From Photobacterium obscurum (GTDB lineage Bacteria; Pseudomonadota; Gammaproteobacteria; Enterobacterales; Vibrionaceae): DNA of 64,000 nt. Both the position numbers and the translations under genes were made by a program. The stretch lies in assembly GCF_026191635.1 (NCBI RefSeq), contig NZ_JAKRRW010000004.1, forward strand, positions 310,001-374,000, in the 5' to 3' direction. Positions 19,740 to 29,228 of this stretch are shown piece after piece; the stretch's first letter is position 1; the number at the start of each line of letters is the position of its first letter. A model generated the notes under the pieces. That model was not told the origin of the DNA and made no database searches. It was given only the letters and a program-made list of their open reading frames with translations.

Positions 19740-19751
19740 ATATTATTGTGA

Positions 19752-21224
19752 TTAAGCCGTTTGCAGTTCTTCTTTCTTCTCTTCCACGTCGGTTTCGATC
19801 AGCTTGTTTAGGCGAGGAGCCAGAATCACACACACAACACCGACAACCGTCGAAGCGATGGCCAAAGCGTAGAAGTAGTTACCGTAGGAAACTAAGCTTT
19901 CTACTGGCGTCATTTCGACTTCGCCAGAAGAAGATAGGCCTGCCACCCAAGCACCCGCTACAGAGGCTAATGCCAGGGTCATATTCCATGCACCGTAAAT
20001 GAAACCACGAATGCGACTCGGGAACAGTTTGGCGATGGCAGACAAGCCCAGAGCTGAAATCAACAGTTCACCGATAGCAAACAAGAAGTGCGGCGCGGCA
20101 ATCCAGAATGGATTGAGCATTCCGTTCTCGTCGCCGAAGTACTGGGAGAAACCAGCACAGGCAAAGGCTGCCGCACAGATCAGCATACCAAGTGCGAACT
20201 TACCCGGCATCGACAGATCTTTTCCCTTCTCGCCCAGCGTTGTATAGATATGTGCAAGTACCGGGCTTAGGAAGATAATCCATAGCGGGTTAAACGACTG
20301 GTAAGAGACTGGATTAATGGCAATGCCAAATATCTCAGCTTCTACGTTATTAATCGCAAAGAAGTTCAGTGAGGTTGGCATCTGGTTATACAGAATAAAG
20401 AACGCCAGGGCCTGACCCATCAATACCAAACCGACGATCATACGTTTGCGGCTGGTTGGGTTTTCCTTCTTCATTTCCTTGGTAATTAAGAACAGGATTG
20501 TCAGGGCTGCTAGTGCCAGTACAAACTGTGCCAATGGCAGGTTGGTCAGTAAGTAGCTTGCCGCCGCGACAGCAATCAGCGCACCAGACAAGAACAGGCT
20601 GTTGGTCTTGAACGGTATTGCGTGTTTGTCGGCTTCTGTTGCCTTGGTGATTTTCTTGTTCAGCATCAAATAGGTGATGACGTTCACGGCCATACCAACA
20701 CCCGACAAGATAAACGCCGACGTCCAGCCAAGGCTATAAGCCATAATAGGTGCGCCAAGTTGGGCAACGAAAGCACCAATGTTATTCACCATGTAGAACA
20801 AGGTGTAGGCACCATCCAGACGAGGATCGTTTTTATCGTAGGCTGAGGCAATGATAGTCGGAGGTGCCACACTACCAATACCACGACCCACGGCCACGGT
20901 ACCCAAGCCGATAAACACAAAGTGCGGCTGTGCGGTTATCGCCGAGTAGGCAATAATGAAATAGCCGAGCCCCTGGAAGAAGAAACCCCATGCGAGGGTG
21001 CGCTTGGCCCCGAGGATCTTATCGGCCAACCAGCCGCCGACAAACAGCATAGCGGCACCGAGTGCAGCAAAAGCCCCGAAGGTTGCAAAAGAGGTTTTCT
21101 GATCGATGCCCAGCTCATCGCCGAGGAACACCGGTAAGATGGCCCAAAGGCTATAGAAAGACAGCGCCCACCAGAACTGGCACGAGCAAAGAATGTAAAA
21201 GGTCAACGGGTGACGTTTTTTCAT
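19752..21224 (-). CDS. POT-family proton-dependent oligopeptide transporter
   Basis: Major facilitator protein (PTR2/POT) that imports di- and tripeptides with protons. 490 aa with about 12-14 hydrophobic helices. It begins MKKRHPLTFYILCSCQFWWALSFY and retains the GGWLADKILGAKRT loop, a variant of the POT family motif. It is closest in feel to the Dtp proteins of Vibrio. It lies 27 bases after an M18 aminopeptidase on the same strand, so peptide import and hydrolysis are probably co-transcribed. Confidence 0.88.
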   Translation of the reverse strand: MKKRHPLTFYILCSCQFWWALSFYSLWAILPVFLGDELGIDQKTSFATFGAFAALGAAMLFVGGWLADKILGAKRTLAWGFFFQGLGYFIIAYSAITAQPHFVFIGLGTVAVGRGIGSVAPPTIIASAYDKNDPRLDGAYTLFYMVNNIGAFVAQLGAPIMAYSLGWTSAFILSGVGMAVNVITYLMLNKKITKATEADKHAIPFKTNSLFLSGALIAVAAASYLLTNLPLAQFVLALAALTILFLITKEMKKENPTSRKRMIVGLVLMGQALAFFILYNQMPTSLNFFAINNVEAEIFGIAINPVSYQSFNPLWIIFLSPVLAHIYTTLGEKGKDLSMPGKFALGMLICAAAFACAGFSQYFGDENGMLNPFWIAAPHFLFAIGELLISALGLSAIAKLFPSRIRGFIYGAWNMTLALASVAGAWVAGLSSSGEVEMTPVESLVSYGNYFYALAIASTVVGVVCVILAPRLNKLIETDVEEKKEELQTA

Positions 21225-21251
21225 GATTTATTCTCCATCAGTGCTGGGACA

Positions 21252-22649
21252 TTACAGCGCCTGGGTATAGAAAGTTTTGTATGCGCGATACAGCTCATAA
21301 ATGTCAAACTTGGAAGAAAGCTCGAACGGTGAGTGCATAGACAGCAGTGCTGCGCCCGCATCAATGGTGTTGATGCCATAGTGAGCAAGATATTTAGCAA
21401 CGGTACCGCCGCCCCCTTCATCGACTTTGCCTAGCAGGCCTGTTTGCCAGGTGATTTCATGGTCGTCGAAGATACGGCGCAGCGATGCAACGTATTCAGC
21501 ATCGGCGTCGTTTGAGCCAGCTTTGCCGCCATGACCGGTATATTTAGTTAGTACTAAGCCATAACCAAGTTTCGACGCGTTTTGCGCGTCATGAACAGAT
21601 TCAAATAGTGGATTCAGACCGGCATTGACATCTGAAGACAGGGCGTAAGAGTTCCACAAGCAACGACGCAACATTTGGTCGTTGTATTTCTCTCCAGCCT
21701 GACGGACTAACAATTCACCCGTGAAGTATTCTAAGTAGCGAGATTCAAGGCCTGTAGCACCTGAAGAACCAATCTCTTCTTTATCAACCAGGAAGCAGAC
21801 GGCTGTTTGTTCTGGTGTCGGAATATCGAAAATAGCTTCTAATGAGGTATAGGCACAAATGCGGTCGTCCTGGCCGTAGGCGCCAACTAACCCCTGATCG
21901 ATGCCGACATCACGTGCGTCGCCTGCAGGAACCAGCATTAACTCGGCAGAGATAAAGTCAGGTTCAGAGATTTCATATTTTTCGTGGAGCTTGGTTAGAA
22001 TATGGTGCTTGACCTTGTCTTTGATTTTCTCGTCTTCAAACGCCATTGGAACCGAGCCAACAATGATTTGTAGCTCTTCGCCTTTTAGCACTTCGGCAGC
22101 ATTACGCTCACGCTGAACTTTCTTATCCAGGTGTGGCAGTAAATCAGGAATGGTGAACACAGGATCTTGCGGGTCTTCACCGATAACAATATCTACGGTA
22201 CGACCTGACTTAGTTACAACAACGCCGTGTAAAGCTAACGGACGGGATGCCCACTGGTATTTCTTGATGCCGCCGTAGTAATGAGTGCGCATTAGCGCTA
22301 GCTCATTCTTTTCGTACATCGGGTTAGGTTTTAAATCCAATCGTGGTGAGTCGATATGAGAAACGACAAAGCGAATGCCCTCACTGATAGGACGCTTGCC
22401 GACAATCGTTAGCACCACATTTTTATTGCGGTTGATAAAATAGACTTTATCACCCGCTGATAATTGCTCAAATTCGGCTATCGGGCGGAATCCATGTTGT
22501 TCGGCTTCCTTGATTGATGCTTTTACACATTGGCGTTCGGTTTTACCAATATTTAGAAAGTGCTTGTAGTCTTCACAAAAATGATTGATTTCATTAATAC
22601 GGTCGTTTTCGATATTGAGCCAACCATTAGTGTATTGCAGCGTATCCAT
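21252..22649 (-). CDS. M18-family aminopeptidase
   Basis: Metallo-aminopeptidase releasing N-terminal residues from peptides, of the aspartyl-aminopeptidase/aminopeptidase I family. 465 aa from ATG 22649, which has GGAG six bases upstream. Metal and catalytic motifs are visible: SHIDSPRLDLKP (His and Asp), YGQDDRICAYTSLEA, VDKEEIGSSGATG (Glu-Glu), SSDVNAGLNP and a C-terminal HSPFELSSKFD. It is the first gene of a two-gene unit with the peptide transporter. Confidence 0.9.
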   Translation of the reverse strand: MDTLQYTNGWLNIENDRINEINHFCEDYKHFLNIGKTERQCVKASIKEAEQHGFRPIAEFEQLSAGDKVYFINRNKNVVLTIVGKRPISEGIRFVVSHIDSPRLDLKPNPMYEKNELALMRTHYYGGIKKYQWASRPLALHGVVVTKSGRTVDIVIGEDPQDPVFTIPDLLPHLDKKVQRERNAAEVLKGEELQIIVGSVPMAFEDEKIKDKVKHHILTKLHEKYEISEPDFISAELMLVPAGDARDVGIDQGLVGAYGQDDRICAYTSLEAIFDIPTPEQTAVCFLVDKEEIGSSGATGLESRYLEYFTGELLVRQAGEKYNDQMLRRCLWNSYALSSDVNAGLNPLFESVHDAQNASKLGYGLVLTKYTGHGGKAGSNDADAEYVASLRRIFDDHEITWQTGLLGKVDEGGGGTVAKYLAHYGINTIDAGAALLSMHSPFELSSKFDIYELYRAYKTFYTQAL

Positions 22650-23383
22650 TGCTTCACTCCAAATGTCTATGTGAACTTTCGCTGCGGAGGTTAACACTCT
22701 ATATATGAAGGCTTTTGTGAGCATTATCTTCTTATTGATTAATGCAAATTGAACTATTGTTCGGTTTTTTTGTTGATACTTAGGTTGATAAATTTATTGG
22801 TGGTGATTTTGAGTGTTATTGATGAATTACTATCTGAAGTGACTATTTAGCCTATTGTAAAGGTGAGAGGTGGCGTATTTACTATGACTTTAATTATTGT
22901 TGTGAGCTTTAATTTTATCTGTCTAGCAGGAAAGTAATAAACAAAACTAGATATTTTAACCACGAAAATAATATGTTCAGGCTTGTCTAGTTTCATATTC
23001 AACTGGTGCAATATATTTTCTTTTTCTTGCCATTACTTTTTCTAATGGCTGGTGGTTTTTAGCAACAAAGTGTGTGTTTTATGAAATAGGGTTATACGTT
23101 ACAGCGTGCTACATATTTATGTGAATAAATGTCACTATAAGAGTTAACTATTTCCTATATGAGTCTAATTATTCCTTTTTTATTTCTTTTGGTTATTAGA
23201 GTGGTGCTTTATATTTCGTAATGTGTTGATTTTTATGATCTAGGTATCATAAGTGTAGCTAATTTAGCGATTTGTGCTGTTATTTGGTCTTGCTCACAAA
23301 ATTTCAAACATTACTAATTATAATCGGCTTCAAGTTGTTAAGAACAAGAAGCTATCTCTGCCTAAATGGCAAAACCCAATACA
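22650..23383. other. AT-rich intergenic region upstream of the grd operon
   Basis: Over 700 bases with no gene. It is strongly AT-rich, with no repeat or RNA gene recognised. An open frame at 23274-23510 has no ribosome site and overlaps the structured region described next. Confidence 0.45.
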
Positions 23384-23515
23384 ATTAACTGCCAGTGTAG
23401 AGATGAATAGCCTTTGGGCTATCACACTATTCATCAGCAATATTGTTGACGAACAGTGTAATCAAACCGCAGGGCTCAATAGGTCTGCGTTGAAAACTGA
23501 TTTATTTTGATGTGC
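23384..23515 (+). ncRNA. Candidate structured leader of the trxB-grd operon
   Basis: Clustered inverted repeats lie 100-200 bases before trxB. GATGAATAG (23402-23410) pairs with CTATTCATC (23427-23435). ATAGCC-TTTG-GGCTAT (23407-23422) is nested in it but uses the same bases, so the two hairpins exclude each other. CGCAG/CTGCG follows, flanked by ATCAAA and TTTGAT. This looks like a switchable leader. It does not resemble a glycine riboswitch by eye. Function is inference. Confidence 0.35.
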
Positions 23516-23607
23516 CAGAAATACAGTGTGCTTTTTTAAATATTGAGTTGAAAAGTTTACACGGAATAAATGGCACGTGGTCGTGAAAATAGAAATCGGT
23601 GAAAAGT

Positions 23608-24819
23608 ATGTCAGAACTATACGATGTCATCATTATTGGTGGCGGCTCGGGCGGTATGTCAGCAGGTGTTTATGCGGCTCGCGGTAAAATGAAAACGCTG
23701 ATTCTTGAAGATAAGCGTAATACCGGTGGCCAGGCGGCAACAACCAGCGAAATGGAAAACTATCCGGGAATCCTTGAAGCAACTGGTCCGCAGCTCATGG
23801 ATATGTTCCGTGATCACTGTAGCAAGTTCGGTGTCGAGTTTGCCCGTGGTTTGGTCACTGATATCAGCATTGCTGAAGATGGTTTTATCAAAACACTGAA
23901 AACCAATAAAGGTGAAGAATACCAGACCAAGAGCATCATTATCGCAACTGGAGCGACACCTCGCATTCTTGGTATCAAGGGTGAAGCAGAGTTCCGTGGT
24001 AAAGGTGTTTCTTACTGTGCAACCTGCGATGCAGACTTTTATGAAGAGCTGGATGTAGTGGTTGTAGGTTCAGGTAACACGGCGGTTGAAGAATCCGTCT
24101 TCCTAACCAAGTTCGTGAATAAAGTGACCATGATTGTATTGCATGATCAGGGCATTCTGGACGCGGACCGTACGGCGCAGGAACAGGCTTTCGCCAACGA
24201 TAAGATCGAGTTCGTGTGGAACTCTGTGGTGGAAGAAATCTGCGGTGACGAACTGGTTAACGGTGTGAAACTGAAGAACCTGAAAACGGGTGAGATCACT
24301 GAAATGTCGACAGACGGTGTGTTTATGTTTGTCGGTACCGTGCCGAAGACTGATTTCGTCAAGGAACTGATTGAGCTGACTCCGCAGGGCTACGTGATCA
24401 CTAACGAGAAGCAGGAGACGAGCGTTCCGGGTATTTTCGCAGCAGGCGACGTAACCGACAAGTTCTTGCGTCAGGTAGTCACAGCGGCAGGGGATGGGGC
24501 AGTAGCAGCAGTAGCAGCTGACCGCTACATCGAAGAGGAAGAGAGCTGGCGTAAGTCTGTCGCTGAGTTTGACGGCACTGCAATGGTGGCATTCTGGAAT
24601 CCGCTGAGCAAAGAGAGCCTGGATGTCATCAACGAACTTGAAGTGCACTGTAAAGATCAGCCGGATCAGCGTGTCGTGACTATCGATACCTACAAGAGCC
24701 AGAACATTGCCAACCGCTTCAATGTGAAAGAAGTGCCCGTAGTAATCCGATTTGACGCTGGGCAGGAAGCCAAGCGAGTAAATGTGAAGGATATCGCTGA
24801 GTTAGAAACTCTGTATTAA
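23608..24819 (+). CDS. trxB: Thioredoxin reductase with C-terminal degenerate thioredoxin domain
   Basis: Flavoprotein passing electrons from NAD(P)H to the thioredoxin at 24830 and so to glycine reductase. FAD motif GGGSGGMSAG (10-19), redox pair CATC (137-140), second nucleotide motif GSGNTAVEES and FAD-binding GIFAAGDV are intact. It has 403 residues against ~315 usually. The extra ~85 form a thioredoxin-like fold in which WCxxC is replaced by WNPLS (N331-S334), keeping the cis-Pro loop (EVPVV). ATG 23608 follows GGTGA at spacing five. First gene of the operon, ten bases before trxA. Confidence 0.9.
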   Translation: MSELYDVIIIGGGSGGMSAGVYAARGKMKTLILEDKRNTGGQAATTSEMENYPGILEATGPQLMDMFRDHCSKFGVEFARGLVTDISIAEDGFIKTLKTNKGEEYQTKSIIIATGATPRILGIKGEAEFRGKGVSYCATCDADFYEELDVVVVGSGNTAVEESVFLTKFVNKVTMIVLHDQGILDADRTAQEQAFANDKIEFVWNSVVEEICGDELVNGVKLKNLKTGEITEMSTDGVFMFVGTVPKTDFVKELIELTPQGYVITNEKQETSVPGIFAAGDVTDKFLRQVVTAAGDGAVAAVAADRYIEEEESWRKSVAEFDGTAMVAFWNPLSKESLDVINELEVHCKDQPDQRVVTIDTYKSQNIANRFNVKEVPVVIRFDAGQEAKRVNVKDIAELETLY

Positions 24820-24829
24820 GGGAAAAGCA

Positions 24830-25156
24830 ATGATCGAACTGAACAAAGAAAATTTCGATTCTGAAGTTAACGTTGACGGTGTTGTTCTAGTTGATTTCTG
24901 GAGCGAAAACTGCGGCCGATGCATTGAGCTAATGCCTGATGTCATCAAACTTGCTGAGCAATACGGCGAAGAGATCAAATTCTGCAAGCTAAACATCCAG
25001 GGCAACCGTCGTTTGGCAATGGCGCAGAAAGTGATGGGCCTCCCTTCAATTGTGTTCTACAAGAACGGTGAAAAAGTGAAGCACCTGTCTGGTGAAGAGC
25101 TTGAAATTGAAGAAATCGCACAAGAAGTCGAAAGCTTCATCGCTGAAAAAGCATAA
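24830..25156 (+). CDS. trxA: Thioredoxin of the glycine reductase system
   Basis: 108-residue thioredoxin supplying electrons to the selenoprotein complex. The active site is NCGRC (C28, C31) in place of the usual WCGPC; Asp24-type FWSEN and the cis-Pro MGLPSIV are present. Dedicated thioredoxins with unusual active sites are known from clostridial grd operons. It lies between trxB and grdA1. The GGGAAAAGCA before the ATG supplies the ribosome site. Confidence 0.92.
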   Translation: MIELNKENFDSEVNVDGVVLVDFWSENCGRCIELMPDVIKLAEQYGEEIKFCKLNIQGNRRLAMAQKVMGLPSIVFYKNGEKVKHLSGEELEIEEIAQEVESFIAEKA

Positions 25157-25313
25157 GGCTGACTGAAAAGAATTTGTATTGAATAGGTTATCTAACCTGT
25201 TGAACAAATAGAAAAACAACGTTTCGTCTTGAAACTGCGTTTTTAAGAAAACATGTTGTACTGGGTAACTGGTAACAACATAACCTTAGTAATCTGTACC
25301 CTTGGAGTGAACA

Positions 25314-25781
25314 ATGCTCAAAGATAAGAAAGTTATTATCTTGGGAGACAGAGACGGTGTACCAGGACAGGCTATCGAAGCTTGTATCAAAACTGCTGGC
25401 GCACATGTTCTTTTCTCTACAACTGAGTGTTTCGTCTGAACCAGCGCAGGTGCTATGGATCTGGAAAACCAAAAGAGGATTAAAGGTTTTGCTGACGAGT
25501 TTGGCCCAGAGAATCTGGTAGTCGTACTTGGCGGTGCTGAAGCGGAAGCTTCGGGCCTAGCATGTGAAACCGTGACAAACGGCGATCCTACTTTTGCCGG
25601 ACCATTAGCCGGAGTCCAGTTAGGACTCTCTTGTTATCATGTGGTTGAGCCGGAAATTAAAGACAATGTGGATTCTGACGTCTATGACGAGCAGATAAGC
25701 ATGATGGAAATGGTACTTGATGTCGATGCCATCGTTGCAGAGGTCAAAGAGTATCGTGAGCAATTTGGAAAGTATGTTTAA
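25314..25781 (+). CDS. grdA: Glycine reductase selenoprotein A, copy 1 (UGA = Sec42)
   Basis: Small selenoprotein that carries the carboxymethyl group as a selenoether between protein B and protein C. The gene is read through an in-frame TGA at 25437-25439 (codon 42), giving 155 residues. The motif is [16 protein letters not shown], the family Sec site with a redox Cys three residues before it. Without recoding only the part after 25455 would be called. ATG 25314 follows GGAGTGA. The next gene is a paralogue at ~75-80% identity by eye, 14 bases on. Confidence 0.95.
25437..25464 (+). promoter_or_regulatory. UGA and candidate SECIS hairpin, grdA1
   Basis: The Sec TGA is followed after one base by CCAGC / GC..TGG pairing (25441-25458) with loop GCAGGT; an outer CCAG/CTGG pairing (25441-25464) is an alternative. 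Position just after UGA fits bacterial SECIS elements. Confidence 0.55.
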
Positions 25782-25795
25782 TCGGGAGAAAGATT

Positions 25796-26260
25796 GTGTT
25801 CGCTAATAAAACAGTGATCATTCTTGGAGACCGCGATGGCGTACCTGGTCAGGCAATCGAAGCTTGCATGAAGACCACAGGTGCTCACGTTGCTTTCTCT
25901 ACAACAGAATGTTTCGTCTGAACAAGCGCAGGCGCAATGGATCTTGAGAACCAAAAGCGGATTAAAACACTAGCCGAGGAGAAAGGCGCAGAGAATCTAG
26001 TTGTGATTCTTGGCGGCGCGGAAGCAGAAGCTTCTGGCCTGGCATGTGAAACCGTCACCACCGGTGATCCGACTTTTGCAGGACCATTGGCGGGAGTCCA
26101 GTTAGGACTTTCTTGTTATCACGTGGTTGAAGACGAAGTAAAAGAAGCCGTCGATCCGGCCGTCTATGACGAGCAGGTCGGAATGATGGAAATGGTACTT
26201 GATGTCGATGCGATTAAAGCGGAAATGCAACAATACCGCAGCGAAACTGCATTAGCATAA
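25796..26260 (+). CDS. grdA: Glycine reductase selenoprotein A, copy 2 (UGA = Sec42)
   Basis: Second tandem GrdA, 154 residues, with the in-frame TGA at 25919-25921 again as codon 42 in [14 protein letters not shown]. It starts with GTG at 25796, eight bases after GGGAG. It differs from copy 1 mainly at the N-terminus, residues 57-65 and the C-terminus; the central [16 protein letters not shown] block is identical. Both copies look intact, so this is not a decaying duplicate. They may be specialised or give a higher dose of the carrier. Confidence 0.95.
25919..25940 (+). promoter_or_regulatory. UGA and candidate SECIS hairpin, grdA2
   Basis: After TGA the bases 25922-25940 keep the AAGCGCAGGCGCAATGG pattern of copy 1, with a short GC/GC stem and loop GCAGGC. 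Conservation between copies also reflects protein conservation, so this is weak evidence alone. Confidence 0.45.
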
Positions 26261-26339
26261 GTATATCTCAATGCTGGTTCGGATCTGTCTTTGACAGGCA
26301 GGTTCGAGCCTACTATCCGGCTCGGATGCAGGAGTAACA

Positions 26340-27872
26340 ATGGGATACGCAGTAATTAAAGGCGTGAGCTATGTGCTCGCCCATACCCCAGATGTTTTGA
26401 TTCAACATGGTTCGGTGCAGGTACAGTCTCGGGCAAAAGACCCCGCAGACAGCTACTTGCAGCAATTAAATGATCACCTTCGCCCGTTTGAAGATGTGGT
26501 TTCTTACCCAGCCAACCAATGTTATATCGGTAACCTGACCCCACAACAATTGGCAGATATTCCCCAGCCATGGTTTGAGAACAAAGAACATACTTCTCAA
26601 CAAGGTAAGTTCGGCGAAATCTATAGCCAAGCCCAGTTTTATGCCATGTTGAATCACGTAGACGTGTTCAACCTGGTTCATCTTACTCAAGAATTTATCG
26701 ACACCTATCAACCAACAGTTGGTCAGCATGCCCTATACGGCGATGTTGACTTGCTAGCAGGCCATCAGATCATCACCAAAGATGAAATCTTGGCATTGGC
26801 TGAACATCATCAGGCGGAAGTGCTGATGATGAATGGTGAATTGGTCGGCTGTGTGAAAGCCGCCCACGATGAAGATGAAAACCTATCAGCCCATATCATG
26901 CTTGAAAACTTGTGTACCAAAGCATCGGGTGTGATGGCGGCAATGCACCTGAAACAGCAGGGCATTGAGCTAGACAAGGTTGATTATCTTATCGAGTGTT
27001 CCGAAGAAGCGTGCGGTGATATTAACCAGCGCGGTGGTGGTAACTTTGCCAAGGCGATTGGCGAGGTTATCGGCTGTAATAGCGCAACAGGTTCGGATGT
27101 GCGTGGCTTCTGTGCCGCTCCAGCCCATGCCATGACGCTGGCTGCTGCCTTGGTGAAATCAGGCGTATTTAAAAACGTGATGGTTGTCGCCGGTGGTGCA
27201 GTTGCGAAGCTGGGTATGAACGGCCGTGATCATGTTAAAAACAACATGCCGGTACTGGAAGATTGTCTGGCTGGCTTTGCCTGTATGGTGACAGAAAACG
27301 ACGGTATTAGCCCTGAAATTAATACTGATATCGTTGGTCGCCATCAGATCGGTACCGGCTCCTCTCCACAGGCTGTGATGACAGCACTGATTGCCACCCC
27401 GCTGAAAAATGCCGGGATGGCGATGACAGACATCGACAAGTACTCTGTCGAAATGCAAAACCCTGAAATCACCAAGCCTGCGGGCGCGGGTAACGTGCCT
27501 GAGTCAAACTACAAAATGATTGCTGCATTGGCGGTCAAAGAAGGCCAGCTAGAGCGTACCCAGCTACCTAAGTTTGTTGCTGAGCATGGCATGACAGGTT
27601 TTGCGCCGACTCAGGGCCATATCCCGTCAGGCGTTCCTTTCCTGGGCTTCGGCCGTGAAATGATTGTCAACGGCGATATCAACAACTTCATGATGGTCGG
27701 CAAGGGCAGCTTGTTCCTTGGCCGTATGACCAACCTGTTTGATGGTCTGAGCTTTGTGGTTCAGAAAAACAGCGGCAAGCAGGAAGAAGTGTTTGATGAA
27801 GCTCAGGTCAAGCAGGTTGTTGCCCAGGCAATGCGTGATGTGGCTGAGAATCTGCTAAATCGCGAACAGTAA
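26340..27872 (+). CDS. grdC: Glycine reductase protein C, subunit GrdC (acetyl-transfer component)
   Basis: 510-residue large subunit of protein C, which takes the acetyl group from the GrdA selenoether and releases acetyl phosphate for ATP synthesis. The protein has the thiolase/FabH-like fold of the family: GVMAAMHLKQQGIELDKVDY, CSEEACGDINQRGGGNFAK and DVRGFCAAPAHAM are recognisable. The length matches the clostridial subunit. The ATG lies 79 bases after grdA2, with AGGAG upstream, and grdD follows 12 bases later. Confidence 0.92.
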   Translation: MGYAVIKGVSYVLAHTPDVLIQHGSVQVQSRAKDPADSYLQQLNDHLRPFEDVVSYPANQCYIGNLTPQQLADIPQPWFENKEHTSQQGKFGEIYSQAQFYAMLNHVDVFNLVHLTQEFIDTYQPTVGQHALYGDVDLLAGHQIITKDEILALAEHHQAEVLMMNGELVGCVKAAHDEDENLSAHIMLENLCTKASGVMAAMHLKQQGIELDKVDYLIECSEEACGDINQRGGGNFAKAIGEVIGCNSATGSDVRGFCAAPAHAMTLAAALVKSGVFKNVMVVAGGAVAKLGMNGRDHVKNNMPVLEDCLAGFACMVTENDGISPEINTDIVGRHQIGTGSSPQAVMTALIATPLKNAGMAMTDIDKYSVEMQNPEITKPAGAGNVPESNYKMIAALAVKEGQLERTQLPKFVAEHGMTGFAPTQGHIPSGVPFLGFGREMIVNGDINNFMMVGKGSLFLGRMTNLFDGLSFVVQKNSGKQEEVFDEAQVKQVVAQAMRDVAENLLNREQ

Positions 27873-27884
27873 TCGGAGGTTGCT

Positions 27885-29048
27885 ATGAGTAACATCAATC
27901 AACAACTGTCCGATACCTTCAATGCCATGGCTGATGGCCTGCTTAGCGGCCAGTTTGGCAAGAAGACCCGCATCGCCCTGACATTGGCTGGCAGCGAGCA
28001 TGGTTCTCAGGAGCTACTTCGTGGCGCTCAGTTGGTGGCTCGCCAGTATAGCGATATCGAACCGGTTCTGATTGGCTGCGACGATCCTGAATGTGGTTTC
28101 GAATGCTATTCGGCAGCGGATCTGCACGAATGCCACCAGGTGATGGAAGGGTTGTTTGCCGACAAGAAAATCGATGGCTGTGTCACACTGCATTATGCTT
28201 TCCCACTAGGGGTGAGCACGATGGGGAAAGTGGTGACACCAGGTATCGGCCGCGAAATGATTATTGCCTCGACAACGGGTACTACGGATACCAACCGACA
28301 GGCGGCGCTGCTGAAAAATACGATTTACGGTATTGCGCTGGCTAAGGCGAGCGGTATTGAAAAGCCGACAGTCGGTGTTTTGAATATCGACGGAGCGGCA
28401 CTGTGCGAGCGTAGCTTGCGCGAGCTTGCCGATGGCGGCTATGACATCCACTTCGCTGAGTCTGGTCGTGCCGATGGCGGTATCGCTATGCGAGGCAATG
28501 ATCTGCTGCAAGGCACACCGGATGTCATGGTGACAGATAGCCTGACCGGTAACCTACTTATGAAGATGTTCTCTTCGTTCACGACTGGCGGCAGCTACGA
28601 AGCATCAGGCTTCGGCTATGGTCCGGGACTGGGTGAAGGCGCTTCCGACAAGCTGATAAATATCATTTCAAGAGCCTCAGGCGCCCCAGTTGTAGCTGGT
28701 GCGATGAGACTGTGTGCAGATGCTGCAAAAGGGAGTGTTATGAAGCGTGTCGATGAAGAGTGGGAAGCGGCTTCACTGGCTGGTCTAAATAGCGTGCTGT
28801 CTAAATATCGACAGCCGAAACAACCAGTGGAAGCAAAGGATGAGGTGGCCGCGCCACCGGAGAAAGTCACCGACGCTGAGATTGGCGGTATCGACATCCT
28901 AGAGATTGAAGATGCCTGCCAGGCGCTGTGGAAAGCTAACATTTTTGCCCGTACCGGGATGGGCTGTACAGGCCCGATAGTGTTGGTCGCAAGAGATGAT
29001 TTGGAGCAGGCTCGAGCCAAGTTAGTCGAAACGAAATTTATCGGTTAA
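27885..29048 (+). CDS. grdD: Glycine reductase protein C, subunit GrdD
   Basis: 387-residue subunit of protein C, related to phosphate acyltransferases (PlsX/PTA-like fold). The C-terminal RTGMGCTGPIVLVA holds Cys361, equivalent to the Cys that carries the acetyl thioester in Eubacterium acidaminophilum. A linker of low complexity (about 305-325, KQPVEAKDEVAAPPEK) separates the core from this tail. CGGAGG before the ATG gives a strong ribosome site. Confidence 0.92.
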   Translation: MSNINQQLSDTFNAMADGLLSGQFGKKTRIALTLAGSEHGSQELLRGAQLVARQYSDIEPVLIGCDDPECGFECYSAADLHECHQVMEGLFADKKIDGCVTLHYAFPLGVSTMGKVVTPGIGREMIIASTTGTTDTNRQAALLKNTIYGIALAKASGIEKPTVGVLNIDGAALCERSLRELADGGYDIHFAESGRADGGIAMRGNDLLQGTPDVMVTDSLTGNLLMKMFSSFTTGGSYEASGFGYGPGLGEGASDKLINIISRASGAPVVAGAMRLCADAAKGSVMKRVDEEWEAASLAGLNSVLSKYRQPKQPVEAKDEVAAPPEKVTDAEIGGIDILEIEDACQALWKANIFARTGMGCTGPIVLVARDDLEQARAKLVETKFIG

Positions 29049-29228
29049 CGGTGGTTTGAGGCGATAGATAATCCAGTCAATCCATATCGGTTTACTGAAA
29101 GCGGCGTGTTAAACAACACCGCAGACACAAAATCGGTAGCAATGAAAGTAGTTAAGTGTACCGGCCTGAATTGGGTCACACGGCTTGGTTCAGGTTGGTA
29201 TATACCGTCCGTTATTAAGGATATAGAG

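Noticed and set aside
23274..23510. 78-residue open frame before trxB
   Set aside because: No ribosome site, overlaps the structured leader and does not look like a protein.
23570..23585. Sigma-54 promoter (TGGCACG...) before trxB
   Set aside because: The -24 part matches but the -12 TTGC element is missing.
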